DNA from: Haliclona indistincta
Taxonomy: Eukaryota > Porifera > Demospongiae > Haplosclerida > Chalinidae
DNA: 64,000 bases
Reading direction: 5' to 3'
NCBI GenBank assembly: GCA_964017065.1
Contig: OZ024790.1
Coordinates: forward strand, 9,102,967-9,166,966
Below the pieces are notes generated by a model. The model did not search any database and was not told the DNA's origin. It saw only the letters and a program-made list of their open reading frames with translations. Made by a program: the position numbers and the translations under genes. This document shows, in pieces, positions 29,750 to 40,500 of this stretch (position 1 is its first letter; each line of letters begins with the position of its first letter).

Positions 29750-30311
29750 AAGGCGGAGTCCATTAAAACGTCACAAAACAGCAAGATGGCCGTCAAAAAG
29801 CAGCTATTTTGTGAGACCGAGCTTCGTTTGTCGCGATGCTAAGACGGAGACGCGCCAAGTGAGTTCGTCGTAAATGCACTGTGTTTAGCCTTTGTAATAA
29901 GCAAGTCTAGGTTCTTAACTAGCACAGACTCTGGAGATCCTGATCCTAACGTTGGGGCATATTGAAAACGCTGTTATACACTCCCTGTTCCCAAAGTATA
30001 GCTGCCCGCGACTTCTCGTGCCACTCAGAGATGTGCATCCGGGGTGAGTGCTTGGCTGCAGCTTTAGCAGCTCTTAACTACCAGCCAATCTGGAGATCCT
30101 GATCCTAACGTTGTCTGCTGAGTGGGTGTCTTTACTGCCATCTTGTATCACGTGACAGCCATGTGACCCGAAGCCATATGGTGCATTCAACTCCCAAAGG
30201 ATAAACCTTCATGATGGTACATGCATATGTGTATAGGATCATGCAGTTCAGAGAAAATGAGCAAATTATCCAAAAATGACTTTTCAAGCGTCTTCGTGTG
30301 GAACACTGTAG
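29750..30311. repeat. dispersed repeat R1, copy 2 (3' of integrase exon)
   Basis: See 28245-28812. It also contains an internal duplication of TCTGGAGATCCTGATCCTAACG (29929 and 30090 areas). Confidence 0.55.
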
Positions 30312-31044
30312 TTGTGCTAAATTTTGTGATTATATTTTAGGTATTTATTTAGGCAATGAAGGCACAGATACTAGACCAGAGAGATACTGTTATTCGTATC
30401 AAGAGGCTGAACAGCGCAGTCGTTGCTCCTCTCCTTCCTCGTCCTCCTCTTCCATTTTGTCGTGTCCTTCTTCACCTAATGCAATGTCAAGTTCAGTATT
30501 CACTGTATTAGCATCAACTGCTTTGTGGTACATGACTCACTCAATGTAAGAAGTGATGTCAGCGTAATATTAATTCATCCCTCATTCTTTCTCTTCTTGT
30601 CTCACTAGTACTCATCACACACTTCCCACTGCACAAGGCAGTCTCTGAGGTTTAAACCAGTCCCTTGAAAGCAGATCAGGCAAGATACAACTACAGCAGC
30701 ACATTAGCAGACGACAGTATGATATTATGATATCAAGCAATTTCCTTATACATGTGAGCTATTTATAGTTAAGCTACAAATGGTCATGATCAATATATGA
30801 CTCTATTTTTCTGCAGTGTTCATCATACTTATACTGATCTCGTGCTTTTCGTAATCACTGAACCCTCAATCATGCAAATTGATTGTTATTATCTCTCACT
30901 CTAGCTGACTGATTCTTGAATCTTCACTCATCATCTACCAATCCTGATGTATTCAGACTGTTTTACTATGAATTATTAGCACTTCCTGCTGTAAGTGTAG
31001 CTGAAAAATTAAAATTATAGCACATTACTGTATTGTCATCTCCA
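30312..31044. other. unassigned; short Ser-rich reading frame only
   Basis: A frame from an AG acceptor-like site at about 30340 to a stop at 30547 encodes a Ser-rich stretch with no recognisable domain. I cannot support it as a gene. Confidence 0.25.
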
Positions 31045-31112
31045 CAGAACAGCATTTGGTTATTCTGAGACTATGTGTCTCTTTTGGACAACGATATGGA
31101 ACACTTATTAAT
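31045..31112 (+). repeat. remnant similar to the 3' flank of the ROCO gene
   Basis: The words CATTTGG-TATTCTGAG, CTGTGTCTC and GGACAA-CATATGGAACA-like match 42709-42771 downstream of the ankyrin-Roc gene. This suggests another ROCO-gene 3' end once lay here, or that both are copies of a small repeat. Confidence 0.45.
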
Positions 31113-31485
31113 TTTAATCAATTTTATGATCTTTGTTACATGAATACGTATGTGGATTCCTACAATGATCACATTTGCAGTCAAGAGCACATGATTATGT
31201 ATAAAACTAGTACATTTATAAAATACTGGGGGCGAGCCTGAGCTGATTTATTTCAAGCACAATTCAAGAACAATCCATTTTTCTACATATGCACAACAGT
31301 AAGCCCTCTGCTCTTGTATTCCAGTTGTCGCTCCAGTCGTAGAGTTCTGTGATCAGGTGACTCTTCTGCCCGTTGTCGCTTCCTGGCAGTACTTTTACCT
31401 TGTAGAAGTCGATCCGGGCGTCTCCAATGCGCAGTCTTGTTTTGTATCGCGCCACGTGAGGATGATGTCGCGGTCAATGTTTACG

Positions 31486-32400
31486 CGCACGTGACTTCTC
31501 GGGAACATAGGGAGGACAAACGCAGGCGGTCGCTCTAAAAGGAGGAACGAGGAAATAAGAACGAGATAATATAGGGCGGGGCATTCAGTACACTGATGGT
31601 GTACTGTATCATCTATGGGCGGGGTAACTTGGTACAAAAATTATGTTCTCGTACAGTGTACCGAGCGTGAAGAAAATTGCTGGACGTAGCCTCACACTGG
31701 AGGTACATTTATAGTCGACCGTGGGCATAAAGAATCTTGGAGCTAGCTTTTGTCTGCTTTGCAACCGAAGCTCGATTATGAAGTGAACTGGTAAATAAGT
31801 AGGTGTGGTAGACTAACTTGGAACACAGTCTCTTTTAAATACATTCCTGCAATGTGTGCTATAAAAAATAGGAGCGAAGATGAATCCTAGTCGCCTGTAA
31901 TCGCATGTCCGAAGCTTTTAGTGCCATATTCGCAGACAAAAATCGAATATTTCCGCGCAATCTGCGCAGCTAAGATTATCATAGCTAAACTGAAGGAAAG
32001 TTTCTTCACGAAACAATGAAACACAACAATCAGGATGATCTCCTTCTGGTGTTCTACACTCGGCTTCTGTTAGTAGCAGAGTCGGTAAAATTAAAATCGA
32101 ATGATTTTAGTGATGATCTAGAAATATTAGTTAACGGCGCCACTATTTTGCTGCTGGTCGGGTCCATAAGCGTCTAAAACACTAGCAAAGAAGAAAGAAG
32201 TACGTTTAAAGGTGCCACACCGGCGACTGTTGGGAAGTACGAGGTCCAAGGTTTGAATTTTGTTCCAAGACGGTACTCCGCCCTACCTTGTCATTTCTCC
32301 GTTTCCTCGTTTCCGTTTCCCATTTCTTATTTCCTCGTTCCTCCTTTTAGAGCGACCCAAACGCGGGTGGGGTCGGACACGGTCACGTGCGCCCAATAAT
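31486..32400. repeat. inverted pair of promoter-like repeats
   Basis: 31486-31561 and 32324-32400 are inverted copies. Each has CACGTGAC, then GTCGCTCTAAAAGGAGGAAC, then GAGGAAATAAGAA, about 0.75 kb apart. GGGCGGGG words lie at 31573 and 31616. This could be a diverging duplicated promoter or the ends of a mobile element. Confidence 0.5.
32016..32177 (+). CDS. small hypothetical reading frame (53 codons)
   Basis: Opens MKHNNQDDLLLVFYTRLLL and ends at TAA 32175-32177. No recognisable domain. It lies between the inverted repeats above. It may be chance. Confidence 0.15.
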   Translation: MKHNNQDDLLLVFYTRLLLVAESVKLKSNDFSDDLEILVNGATILLLVGSISV

Positions 32401-32425
32401 TGCTGACTCAGCGTTTTGTTAATGT

Positions 32426-32960
32426 ATGGCATCTCCAACCAAAACTTTGAGCAGCGATAATTTACGAAGGAGGCATCTCACTGTAGATTTTTTATCATCA
32501 AACACTTCTTTGGTAAGTTGTCCATCAAAAACTCAGCTGAGCCCTGCTGAGCCCTTCTGTTTTTTGATGCTATAGCCGTCACAGTCTAACTAGCTGCACT
32601 AGTATGGCAACGTGTCTAGCGAGTCTAGTTTAAGAATTCCAAGGATCCATGAAGTGTCAGTCATCCAGGAAGATAGTCACCACCACTAGGTATAGCAAAT
32701 TTTGTCCATAGCCTTACCACAACACCCAGATCCGACAATGCATCAGTTGGTATTCGACAAGCGTGCAAGTTACAAGGTCGTGTTTTGTTCAAGGATGTTA
32801 AGAGAAAAGAGAGTCCAGAAAGTTTGCCAAAAAGGACCAGGGTTTCTTGTTGCTACACACAGATGGATCATCTTGGAGTAGTGCACGTAAAGATCCAAAG
32901 TTTTGGGAGAAAGCAGGAGAGTTTGTGCAGCAGCAAACCAAATTGTTTCATTGTCGTTCA
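32426..32960 (+). CDS. possible multi-exon gene of unknown function
   Basis: 32426-32512 looks like a first exon (MASPTKTLSSDNLRRRH..., donor TTG|GTAAGT). Exon-like segments follow at about 32602-32689 (after CTGCACTAG, before GTATAG), 32711-32775 and 32791-32959. I could not find one set of junctions that keeps a single frame without a stop. It is either a decayed gene or my boundaries are wrong. No family recognised. Confidence 0.2.
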
Positions 32961-33129
32961 GGTATCAAACTTACATGCTCAATTTAGCAGTATATCATCT
33001 ATCACTACTGATAAAATTCATGTTGTTGATCATTCATATGTGTGATAAATCTGATCATTTGTGATGAATAAGTGATATAAGATGATGTAATAAGATGATT
33101 GATAATAGTGACTTGGTTATTCAGAATGT

Positions 33130-34017
33130 TACCGAGTACTATTACATAGTTTACAAACAACACTAGGCCTCTCTCCTTTAATTGTAATGTCAATGCCAGC
33201 CTGGCATAAAATCCTGGCCCCTGTTGGTTCATGTCCCAAGCTAACTTTACAGATTTGATTCTCTTGGCATGCAGCAATTGCATCATGAACAAAATCAAGA
33301 GCCTCTCTAACGACATACCCAATTCTAGTCCATGAGTTGTCTACAATAGCAATTGCCTTGAGTCATATGGATTATCACTTTCTGGGCATAATTCTACTGA
33401 CACTGTTGACTTGTCATTGATCATGCTAACTTTTTTAAAGGTGACAACATGGGTCTGATACGATACATCACTATAATTATCATTAATCATCATCAGTGCT
33501 TTGCGGGATGTCTTGCGGATTGTGCATATGTTCATTCTCTTGATAATCAGAGCTGCAATCAGAGCCAGCAGATGCATCTTCAGTTTCCCACTCACACTAA
33601 CAACCAAAACTCCTCGGTTGTGGCACAAGTTTTAAACCATCAACTTTCACGCTCAGGCTAAACTCACTGACCTAGATAAACACAACATACTCACATCACT
33701 GTGCAAGAATACTCAGTCAGCTTGGAGCACTGAATGGATCAATTAAGCCTCACTAGGGGACTCGGATATAGGACTCACTTGTATTATAGTACCCACGCTG
33801 GATAAACTCTGTCTAGGTCACTTGCCGAGTGGTTCCATACAAAGACGTCATAATGCTTCTCTGCAGTGTTTCCCTTGACTTTTAACTGCCTCATATTTCT
33901 ACTGCCAGGAGATCAAAGCTCGGGATATTTATACCTGAACGGTGAACCGAGGGACACCACTTGTACCACGTCGTCAGGTTGCTGGTCAGCGTCTTCATCG
34001 AGTGTTTTTCGGTGCAT
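33130..34017 (-). pseudogene. HIRAN-like domain gene, probably decayed
   Basis: On the minus strand, exon 1 (33935-34017) starts MHRKTLDEDADQQPDD and ends AG|GTATAAA. Exon 2 (33793-33901) joins it in phase and ends TGG|GTACTA. An acceptor at 33672 opens another segment. Around 33130-33440 the frames read CPESDNPYDS, then, in the next frame, AIAIVDNSWTRIGYVVREAL, then GIDITIKGERPSVV. This matches the invertebrate family of HIRAN-like proteins (PEPDNPxDxxAIA ... RIGYVVREAL ... GINIT). At least two frame changes and several stops argue for a pseudogene. The foldback element 34183-35422 sits 165 bp upstream of its start. Confidence 0.45.
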
Positions 34018-34182
34018 GAAAAACGCATGCAGTAGTGCTTGTACTAGACATTGGCATAGCAAGGAGAGTGGCCTGGAGGCGAGGCTAGACATTAGTATGA
34101 TCGGAATGCAGTACTGTCATGTGACTAATTACGTAATGTCCGACCCCCCCTGGGACAAACGCACCACACGGCCAGATACATA

Positions 34183-35422
34183 TTAGGGAGACACGGTAGT
34201 GTCTCCCTATGTAGGGTTGAACGAGAAAACAAGATGGCGGCTACATACAATGTATTAGCGTTCAAACGCTGATATTTCGCCTGGTGATGAATTTTATACG
34301 TCCAAAGACACTTAAATCTGCTATCTGGCGTTGCCCCATCTTACAGTAGCAAGGATATTGCTCGAGATTGTTAATAAAGTGACGAACCTGGAAACGGTGA
34401 AAATCGAGTTTCGTCATCTTCGTTTTCTTCTTTCTTTCTTCTTTCTTTCTTCTTTCTTTCTTCCACTCGCCTAGCACCTTTACGTGAGCAGTGCCGAGAC
34501 CAAAACACCCACGAACAGTCGTGAAATTCTCCTGGCAGGTGCCTTTTGAACTTAGTTTTTAGCGAAACGGCGATATAAATTCCGCGATTTCTCGATCGTG
34601 ATCCATTGTCAGCTAAGTGTTAGACGCCATTGATAATTATAGTGATTGCGCAATACGCACGTGACCAAGCTGTGGTTAGCGCACGTGACCAAGCACAAGC
34701 TTGAGTATCACCACGCCGTATAGATCACGGAGAACACATATTTGTCTGGAGTCTTCGAAGAACGGTAAGCTAGCAAGCGCAGAATCACCATTCTGCCTTA
34801 CCAGATAATTATAACCGCCGTAAACAAGTGTGGGCGGGGCTCGTATGCACTGTATATTCATGCATGCGTAGGCGAGCTGATATCTACAGCATAAGAATTA
34901 TTTAGCTACAAGTTTAAAATTGTTAATAATAACATCAACAACAGGAAAACCAAACCAATGGTGGAAACAAAGATGGCACAGTAATTACATGATATTGAAC
35001 TGTACAGTACTTCACTGAAAAAGAAAAAAGGACACAAACAAGAAAATTAAAAAGATTTCTATCGAAATCAAAAGGATGTAGGGTTGTGAAATCTACCACT
35101 GGTCAACAATGTAAACTAACAAGGAACAAGCATGGAATGGTAACACGATTGACTTGCTAACAGACCATAGATCCCTACATCAGTGGCTGTACATAAGCTG
35201 TCACAAGCTGATTGCACGTCAGGTGTCAGTCAACAGCAACAAGCTGAACTAGCTATAGTCAACTACGTACAGCAGCCACTGATGTAGGGATCTATGGTCT
35301 GTTAGCAAGTCAATCGTGTTACCATTCCATGCTTGTTCCTTGTTAGTTTACATTGTTGACCAGTGGTAGATTTCACAACCCTACATCCTTTTGATTTCGA
35401 TAGAAATCTTTTTAATTTTCTT
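34183..35422 (-). mobile_element. 1.2-kb foldback transposon (family F1), copy 2
   Basis: Opposite orientation to 14216-15430: TTAGGGAGAC hairpin at the left, AATTTTCTT at the right, flanked by TA..TA in an A|T context. The inverted arms 35040-35189 and 35273-35422 (150 bp, 83-bp loop) are nearly or fully complementary. They differ from copy 1 at the same positions in both arms. The body matches copy 1 (CACCTTTA, GAAACGGTGAAAATCG, TGGCGGCTACATACAATGTA words in complement). Confidence 0.85.
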
Positions 35423-35431
35423 TATACATAT

Positions 35432-37061
35432 GTTCTGCGCAAACCGTGGATCGGGACCATCCATGGATTGTCTTGCGCAAACCGTGGATCGGCGCTATCC
35501 ATGCTTTGACCAGACAAACCATGGATCACCTGCGCAAAGCGTGGATTAGGCTTGCGCAAAGCGTGGATACGGAACAAACCGTGGATCATGGCCTATCCGT
35601 CCCACAGCATGCTATCATGCTATGCCTCAAGTTCTCTCCAGTGCAGCATGCAAACCTGAACCAGCTGACATTCTGGGCGCCCCACAGCATGTTTATATAC
35701 CACAGCACAACTTGTCATTACTGATCAGTAGCTATAACAATTCATAGGCTTGATCATTGTTCACGGTGTGCTAAAGAACATTTAAAGAACATTTATTAAG
35801 GATGGCTGTTTATCCTCAAGCTTAGGAAGAGGTGTCAGCTTTCTTAGTTCAAAGCATTGTAGTAAGTGTGTGCGCATCAAGTTCTGATCAAAGTTGTAGA
35901 TGCCCAGATTGTAGCCAACAGTGTATAGCCTGCTGGAATTCCAGTGTAGCCTGGAATTGCAATTGAACAGTGTAGCCTAGAATTGCATTCTGACGGTAAT
36001 GATCATCGGCTTTCTTACGACACAGATACATGTAGTGCTTTTGAGAAGTTCTCAATGTGACTGAATCAACAAATCTAAGCATAGGAAACAGAAATAAAGA
36101 ATAGCAACTAACCATCATCTCCTGAACTATCTTCTTCTTGATCTATATCCACATCCATATGCATGCATGTCTTGTACAGATGTATGAGTGTAGTAATTTG
36201 CATACTCCTACATTATAGTTACATACCTTCAGAGGAAGTAGAAGTAATGTTAACTAAAGAACTGCTGTCGGTATCAACAATAACAGTTGCATTGGTAGCG
36301 GCTATCAGAAACATGTGAATTAAGTGCTGCTACAGTTGATGTAGGGCGAGTGCATGAGGAAAAGAGAGTAGTTGTAGTGGTGACACTGTTGCTATCAACA
36401 GCATATGAGGTGGCTAGAGTATTGGCAGTTTATTAACATGACAGTTACAACATAATTATAATACGTACCAGTAACAAGAGGAGTAAGTGGGTTCACATGG
36501 TATAGTACATGAGAATGAATCAGTAGTCCTGACAGAAGTTGATTTAGAAAGGGAATTAACATACAACTTGAGTATCATGATCGGCATCTGCATTATGACT
36601 AGTTATCACATGCATAATGGTATGGGATAGTAAGACCTGATACTCCAGGAAAGACTGTTGCTCGAGGTGGTTAATTGACCAAACACTACTTCATAAGGAG
36701 TGCTATTAATAGTGGCATGGACCTCGGCATGGACACATGTGTTTAGCTGGTCTGTACAAAACATTGGATAGTTAGTATGCCCCACAAATAAATTGTAGCT
36801 TACATTGAATCATAGGGAGATGTGATGTCCACTCATCAGCTTTTTCGTTTTGAAAGTGTCAGGCAAGCATCTGTTCTTCTACCTTCGCATTTCCCTTTCT
36901 TCCAGTCGCTTGGCAAAGGCTGTGCGCTTGCGCTTATGATAGCGGCTGCCGCTCAGTAGGTACAATCCATGGATTGATTGCGCAAACCGTGGATAGGCGG
37001 CCTATCCACGGTTTGCGCAAGACAATCCATGGATGGTCCCGATCCACGGTTTGCGCAGAAC
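35432..37061. mobile_element. 1.63-kb TIR transposon with iterated GCGCAAACCGTGGAT motif
   Basis: Flanked by ACATAT duplications (35426-35431 and 37062-37067). The termini are a perfect inverted repeat of more than 55 bp beginning GTTCTGCGCAAACCGTGGAT. Within and next to each end, variants of GCGCAAA(C/G)CGTGGAT recur (about six on the left, three to four on the right), a likely transposase-binding array. The interior carries minus-strand exon-like pieces, including an integrase-like C-terminal part (36640-36935). A DDE integrase inside a TIR DNA transposon recalls Ginger elements; that assignment is tentative. Confidence 0.8.
36640..36935 (-). pseudogene. decayed integrase-like C-terminal segment inside the TIR element
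   Basis: On the minus strand, DEWTSHLPMIQ is followed by a 51-nt GT-AG intron (about 36751-36803), then HATINSTPYEVVFGQ. This matches the region after the catalytic Glu in gypsy/Ginger/KRBA2-type integrases (W..HLP.IQ..(M/L)NT ... TPYE(V/I)VFGQ). An in-frame TGA lies a short way upstream. Acidic Ser/Thr-rich exon-like pieces at about 36110-36300 may belong to the same gene. Confidence 0.5.
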
Positions 37062-37541
37062 ACATATATACAAACATTCCCCGCGGCGTGGGACGCACAT
37101 GACTTTTGGTGTGCATGTTGATCCTAGTGCCATTGCCGGTTACCTGTACTTGGTTGGGCTCCGTACAGCACTGTTCATGTGTTACAAATGTCAGTGGAGT
37201 TGAATGCATGCACTTACTATGCATGACGTCACAGCATGTTAACTCTCCTGAGACTCGTTTTCTCTATATACATCTTAAAGCAATAAACCATCTACCACTG
37301 TAGGAAGAGCATTCTTTTTTAGAGGAGGTACAACTACAAAGTGTTATTGATAGCTCATGAATATCTTTTAAATTCCATAATCAGTAATGAATTTTAATAC
37401 ACGTATGCAACAAACCATTTTATAGCAATAAGCCTGTATGAAGGTAGTGTTATTGATAGCTCATGAATATCTTTAAATTCCATAAACAACAATAATTGTA
37501 CGCAAACAACCACACCCTTACAGCACTGAACTCTTGTAGAG
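37062..37541. other. 5' flank of the ROCO gene
   Basis: No gene. A 45-bp segment containing GTGTTATTGATAGCTCATGA is directly repeated at 37338 and 37446 before the start codon. Confidence 0.5.
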
Positions 37542-40500
37542 ATGGTGGACCTAAAGCAGCGTTGTACTGCGTCTTTCAAGCAAGGCGACCATAACGAAGC
37601 AGGACGACTGTTACCAGAAATACAAGAACCACAAGACATTGTTACAGAGTTTTGTCTAGCAGGGTCTAAAACAACAGCTACTAATGTAACACTGCTACAC
37701 CTGGCTGCTTATCATGGCTGGTTAGATATTATCAAGACCATGAAAGAATACTTCAAGCGTAACTATACAGACAGCAAAGGTAGCACTTCGTTACACTATG
37801 CTGCTGCTGGAGGTAGCTTAGCAGTGATAGACTACCTTATCACTGAGTTGGATTATGACTGTACTCCTAACAACGATGGTGCTCTTCCATTACACATTGC
37901 TTGTCACCATGGTCACTTGAATGTTGCTAAATATTTCATCACTGAACAAAATTGTGACCCAAATTGTCGAGGTCAACATGGATGGACTCTTCTACATAAT
38001 GCTTCTCAATGTGGTTACATGAACATCATCCAATACCTAATCACAGAACTCGGTTGTGATCCCACTATTCCGAACAGCAATGGCGCTCTCCCTCTACATA
38101 TTGCTTGTCTTAATGGTCACTTGAATACTACTAAATATTTCATTACTGAACAAAATTGTGACCCAAATTTTCTAGGGCAACATGGATGTACACTTCTACA
38201 TTATGCTTCTCAAGGTGGTCACATGAACATTATCCAATACCTAATCACAAAACTAGGTTGTCACCCTATTATTACAAACAGCAATGGCGATCTCCCTCTA
38301 CACATTGCTTGTCGTACTGGTCACTTCAATGCTACTAAATATTTCATCACTGAACAAAATTGTGACCCAAATATTCGAGGTCAACATGGATGGACTCTTC
38401 TACATTATGCTTCTGAAGGTGGTCACATGAACATCATCCATTCCCTATTCACAGAACTGGGTTGTGATCCAACTATTACGAACAGTAATGGTGCTCTTCC
38501 ACTACACATTGCTTGTCGTAATGGTCACTTGAATGCTACTAAATATTTCATCACTGAACAAAAGTGTGACCCAAATTGTCAAGATCGATATGGATGGACT
38601 CTTCTACATTACGCTTCTAAAGGTGGTCACATGAACATCATCCAATACCTAATCACAGAACTATGTTGTGATCCAACTATTCCGAACAATGATGGCGCTC
38701 TCCCACTACACATTGCTTGTCTTACTGGACACTTTGATATTACTAAATATTTCATTACTGAACAAAATTGTGACCCAAATTTTCTAGGGCAACATGGATG
38801 GACACTTCTACATTATGCTTCTAAAGGTGGTCACATGAACATCATCCAATACCTAATCACAGAACTAGGTTGTGGTCCAACTACTCCAAACAACAATGGT
38901 GCTCTCCCACTACACATTGCTTGTGCTAATGGTCACTTGAATGCTACTAAATATTTCATCACTGAGCAAAAGTATAACCGAAATTGTCGAGATAAGCATG
39001 GATGGACACTTCTACATTATGCTTCTCAAGGTGGTCACATGAACATCATCCAATACTTAATCACAGAACTAGGTTGTGATCCAACTATTCCGAACATCAA
39101 TGGCGATCTCCCACTACACATTGCTTGTGCTAATGGTCACTTGAATGCTACTAAATATTTCATCATTGAGCAAAATTGTGAACCAAATTGTCGAGGACCA
39201 CTTGGACTGATTCTTCTACATTATGCTTCTCAAGGTAGTCACATGAACATCATCCAATACCTAATCACAGAACTAGCTTGCGATCCAACTATTCCGGACA
39301 ATAATGGCGCTCTTCCACTACACAATGCTTGTTTTAATGGTCACTTGAATCCTACTAAATATTTCATCACTGAACAAAATTGTGACCCAAATTATCAAGA
39401 TAATGATGGATGGACTCCTCTACGTTATGCTTCTAAAGGTGGTCACATGAACATCATCCAATACCTAATTACAGAAATGGGTTGTGATCCAACTATTCCG
39501 GACGACAATGGCGCTCTCCCACTACACATTGCTTGTCTTAATGGTCACTTGAATGCTACTAAATATTTCATCACTGAACAAAATTGTGACCCAAATTGTC
39601 GAAGTCAACATGGATGGACTCTTCTACATTATGCTTCTGCAGGTGGTCACATGAACATTATCCAATACCTAGTCATAGAACTGGGTTGTGATCCAACTAC
39701 TCCAAGCAAAGCCGGTTCTCTCCCACTACACATTGCTTGTCAATATGGTCACTTGAATGCTACCAAATATTTCATTACTGAACAAAATTTTAACCCAAAC
39801 TGTCGAGGTGAACTTGGATGGACTCCTCTACATTATGCTTGTAAACGTGGTCACACTCACATTGTACAATGGTTGTTCCAAAGCGGAAGAGTTGACATTA
39901 TGGCAAAGGACTACTTATTGAGATCCTGTCTTGGTATTATTGATACGAGAAATCATTATGAATTGTTAAAATTGTTTCAACCTTTTATTCAAGCAGCAAG
40001 TTCGTTCCCACTTCACATCATCAGTAAGACTGTTGTTACTGGTAGTAGTACTGTTGGCAAGACTACTTTATCTAAAGTCATTACTGAAAGAGCTAAAAGC
40101 TACTTCAATGTTATAAGATTTGGCAATGTTGAACAGGTAGTGAACCACACTGCTGGTATAGTCCCATCTCTTGTGGACAGCTGGGAGGTGGGCAAGATGG
40201 TACTATATGACTTGGCAGGACACTCAGAGTATCATTCCAGTCACTTTGCTGTTATGGAGATTGTGATGCAGCAGTCACCAGCCACATTTATTAATGTGAT
40301 AGACCTTAACAACACTGACTGTGAGATATCTAAACAACTCCACTATTGGCTCAATTTTATTGATAATGCCACCTCCAAGACCAGTAGAAAATCATGTGTA
40401 ATAGTGGTTGGCAGTCATGCTGACTTACTGACCAATGAACAGCTAAAGAACAAGTCAGATTTTATTTTAGATTTGATTCAAAGTAGAGTAAGAAGACAAA

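Noticed and set aside
28245..30311. Direct repeats flanking the integrase exon as LTRs
   Set aside because: No TG..CA ends, no primer-binding site or polypurine tract, and the repeats are far more diverged than the intact integrase frame would allow for one element.
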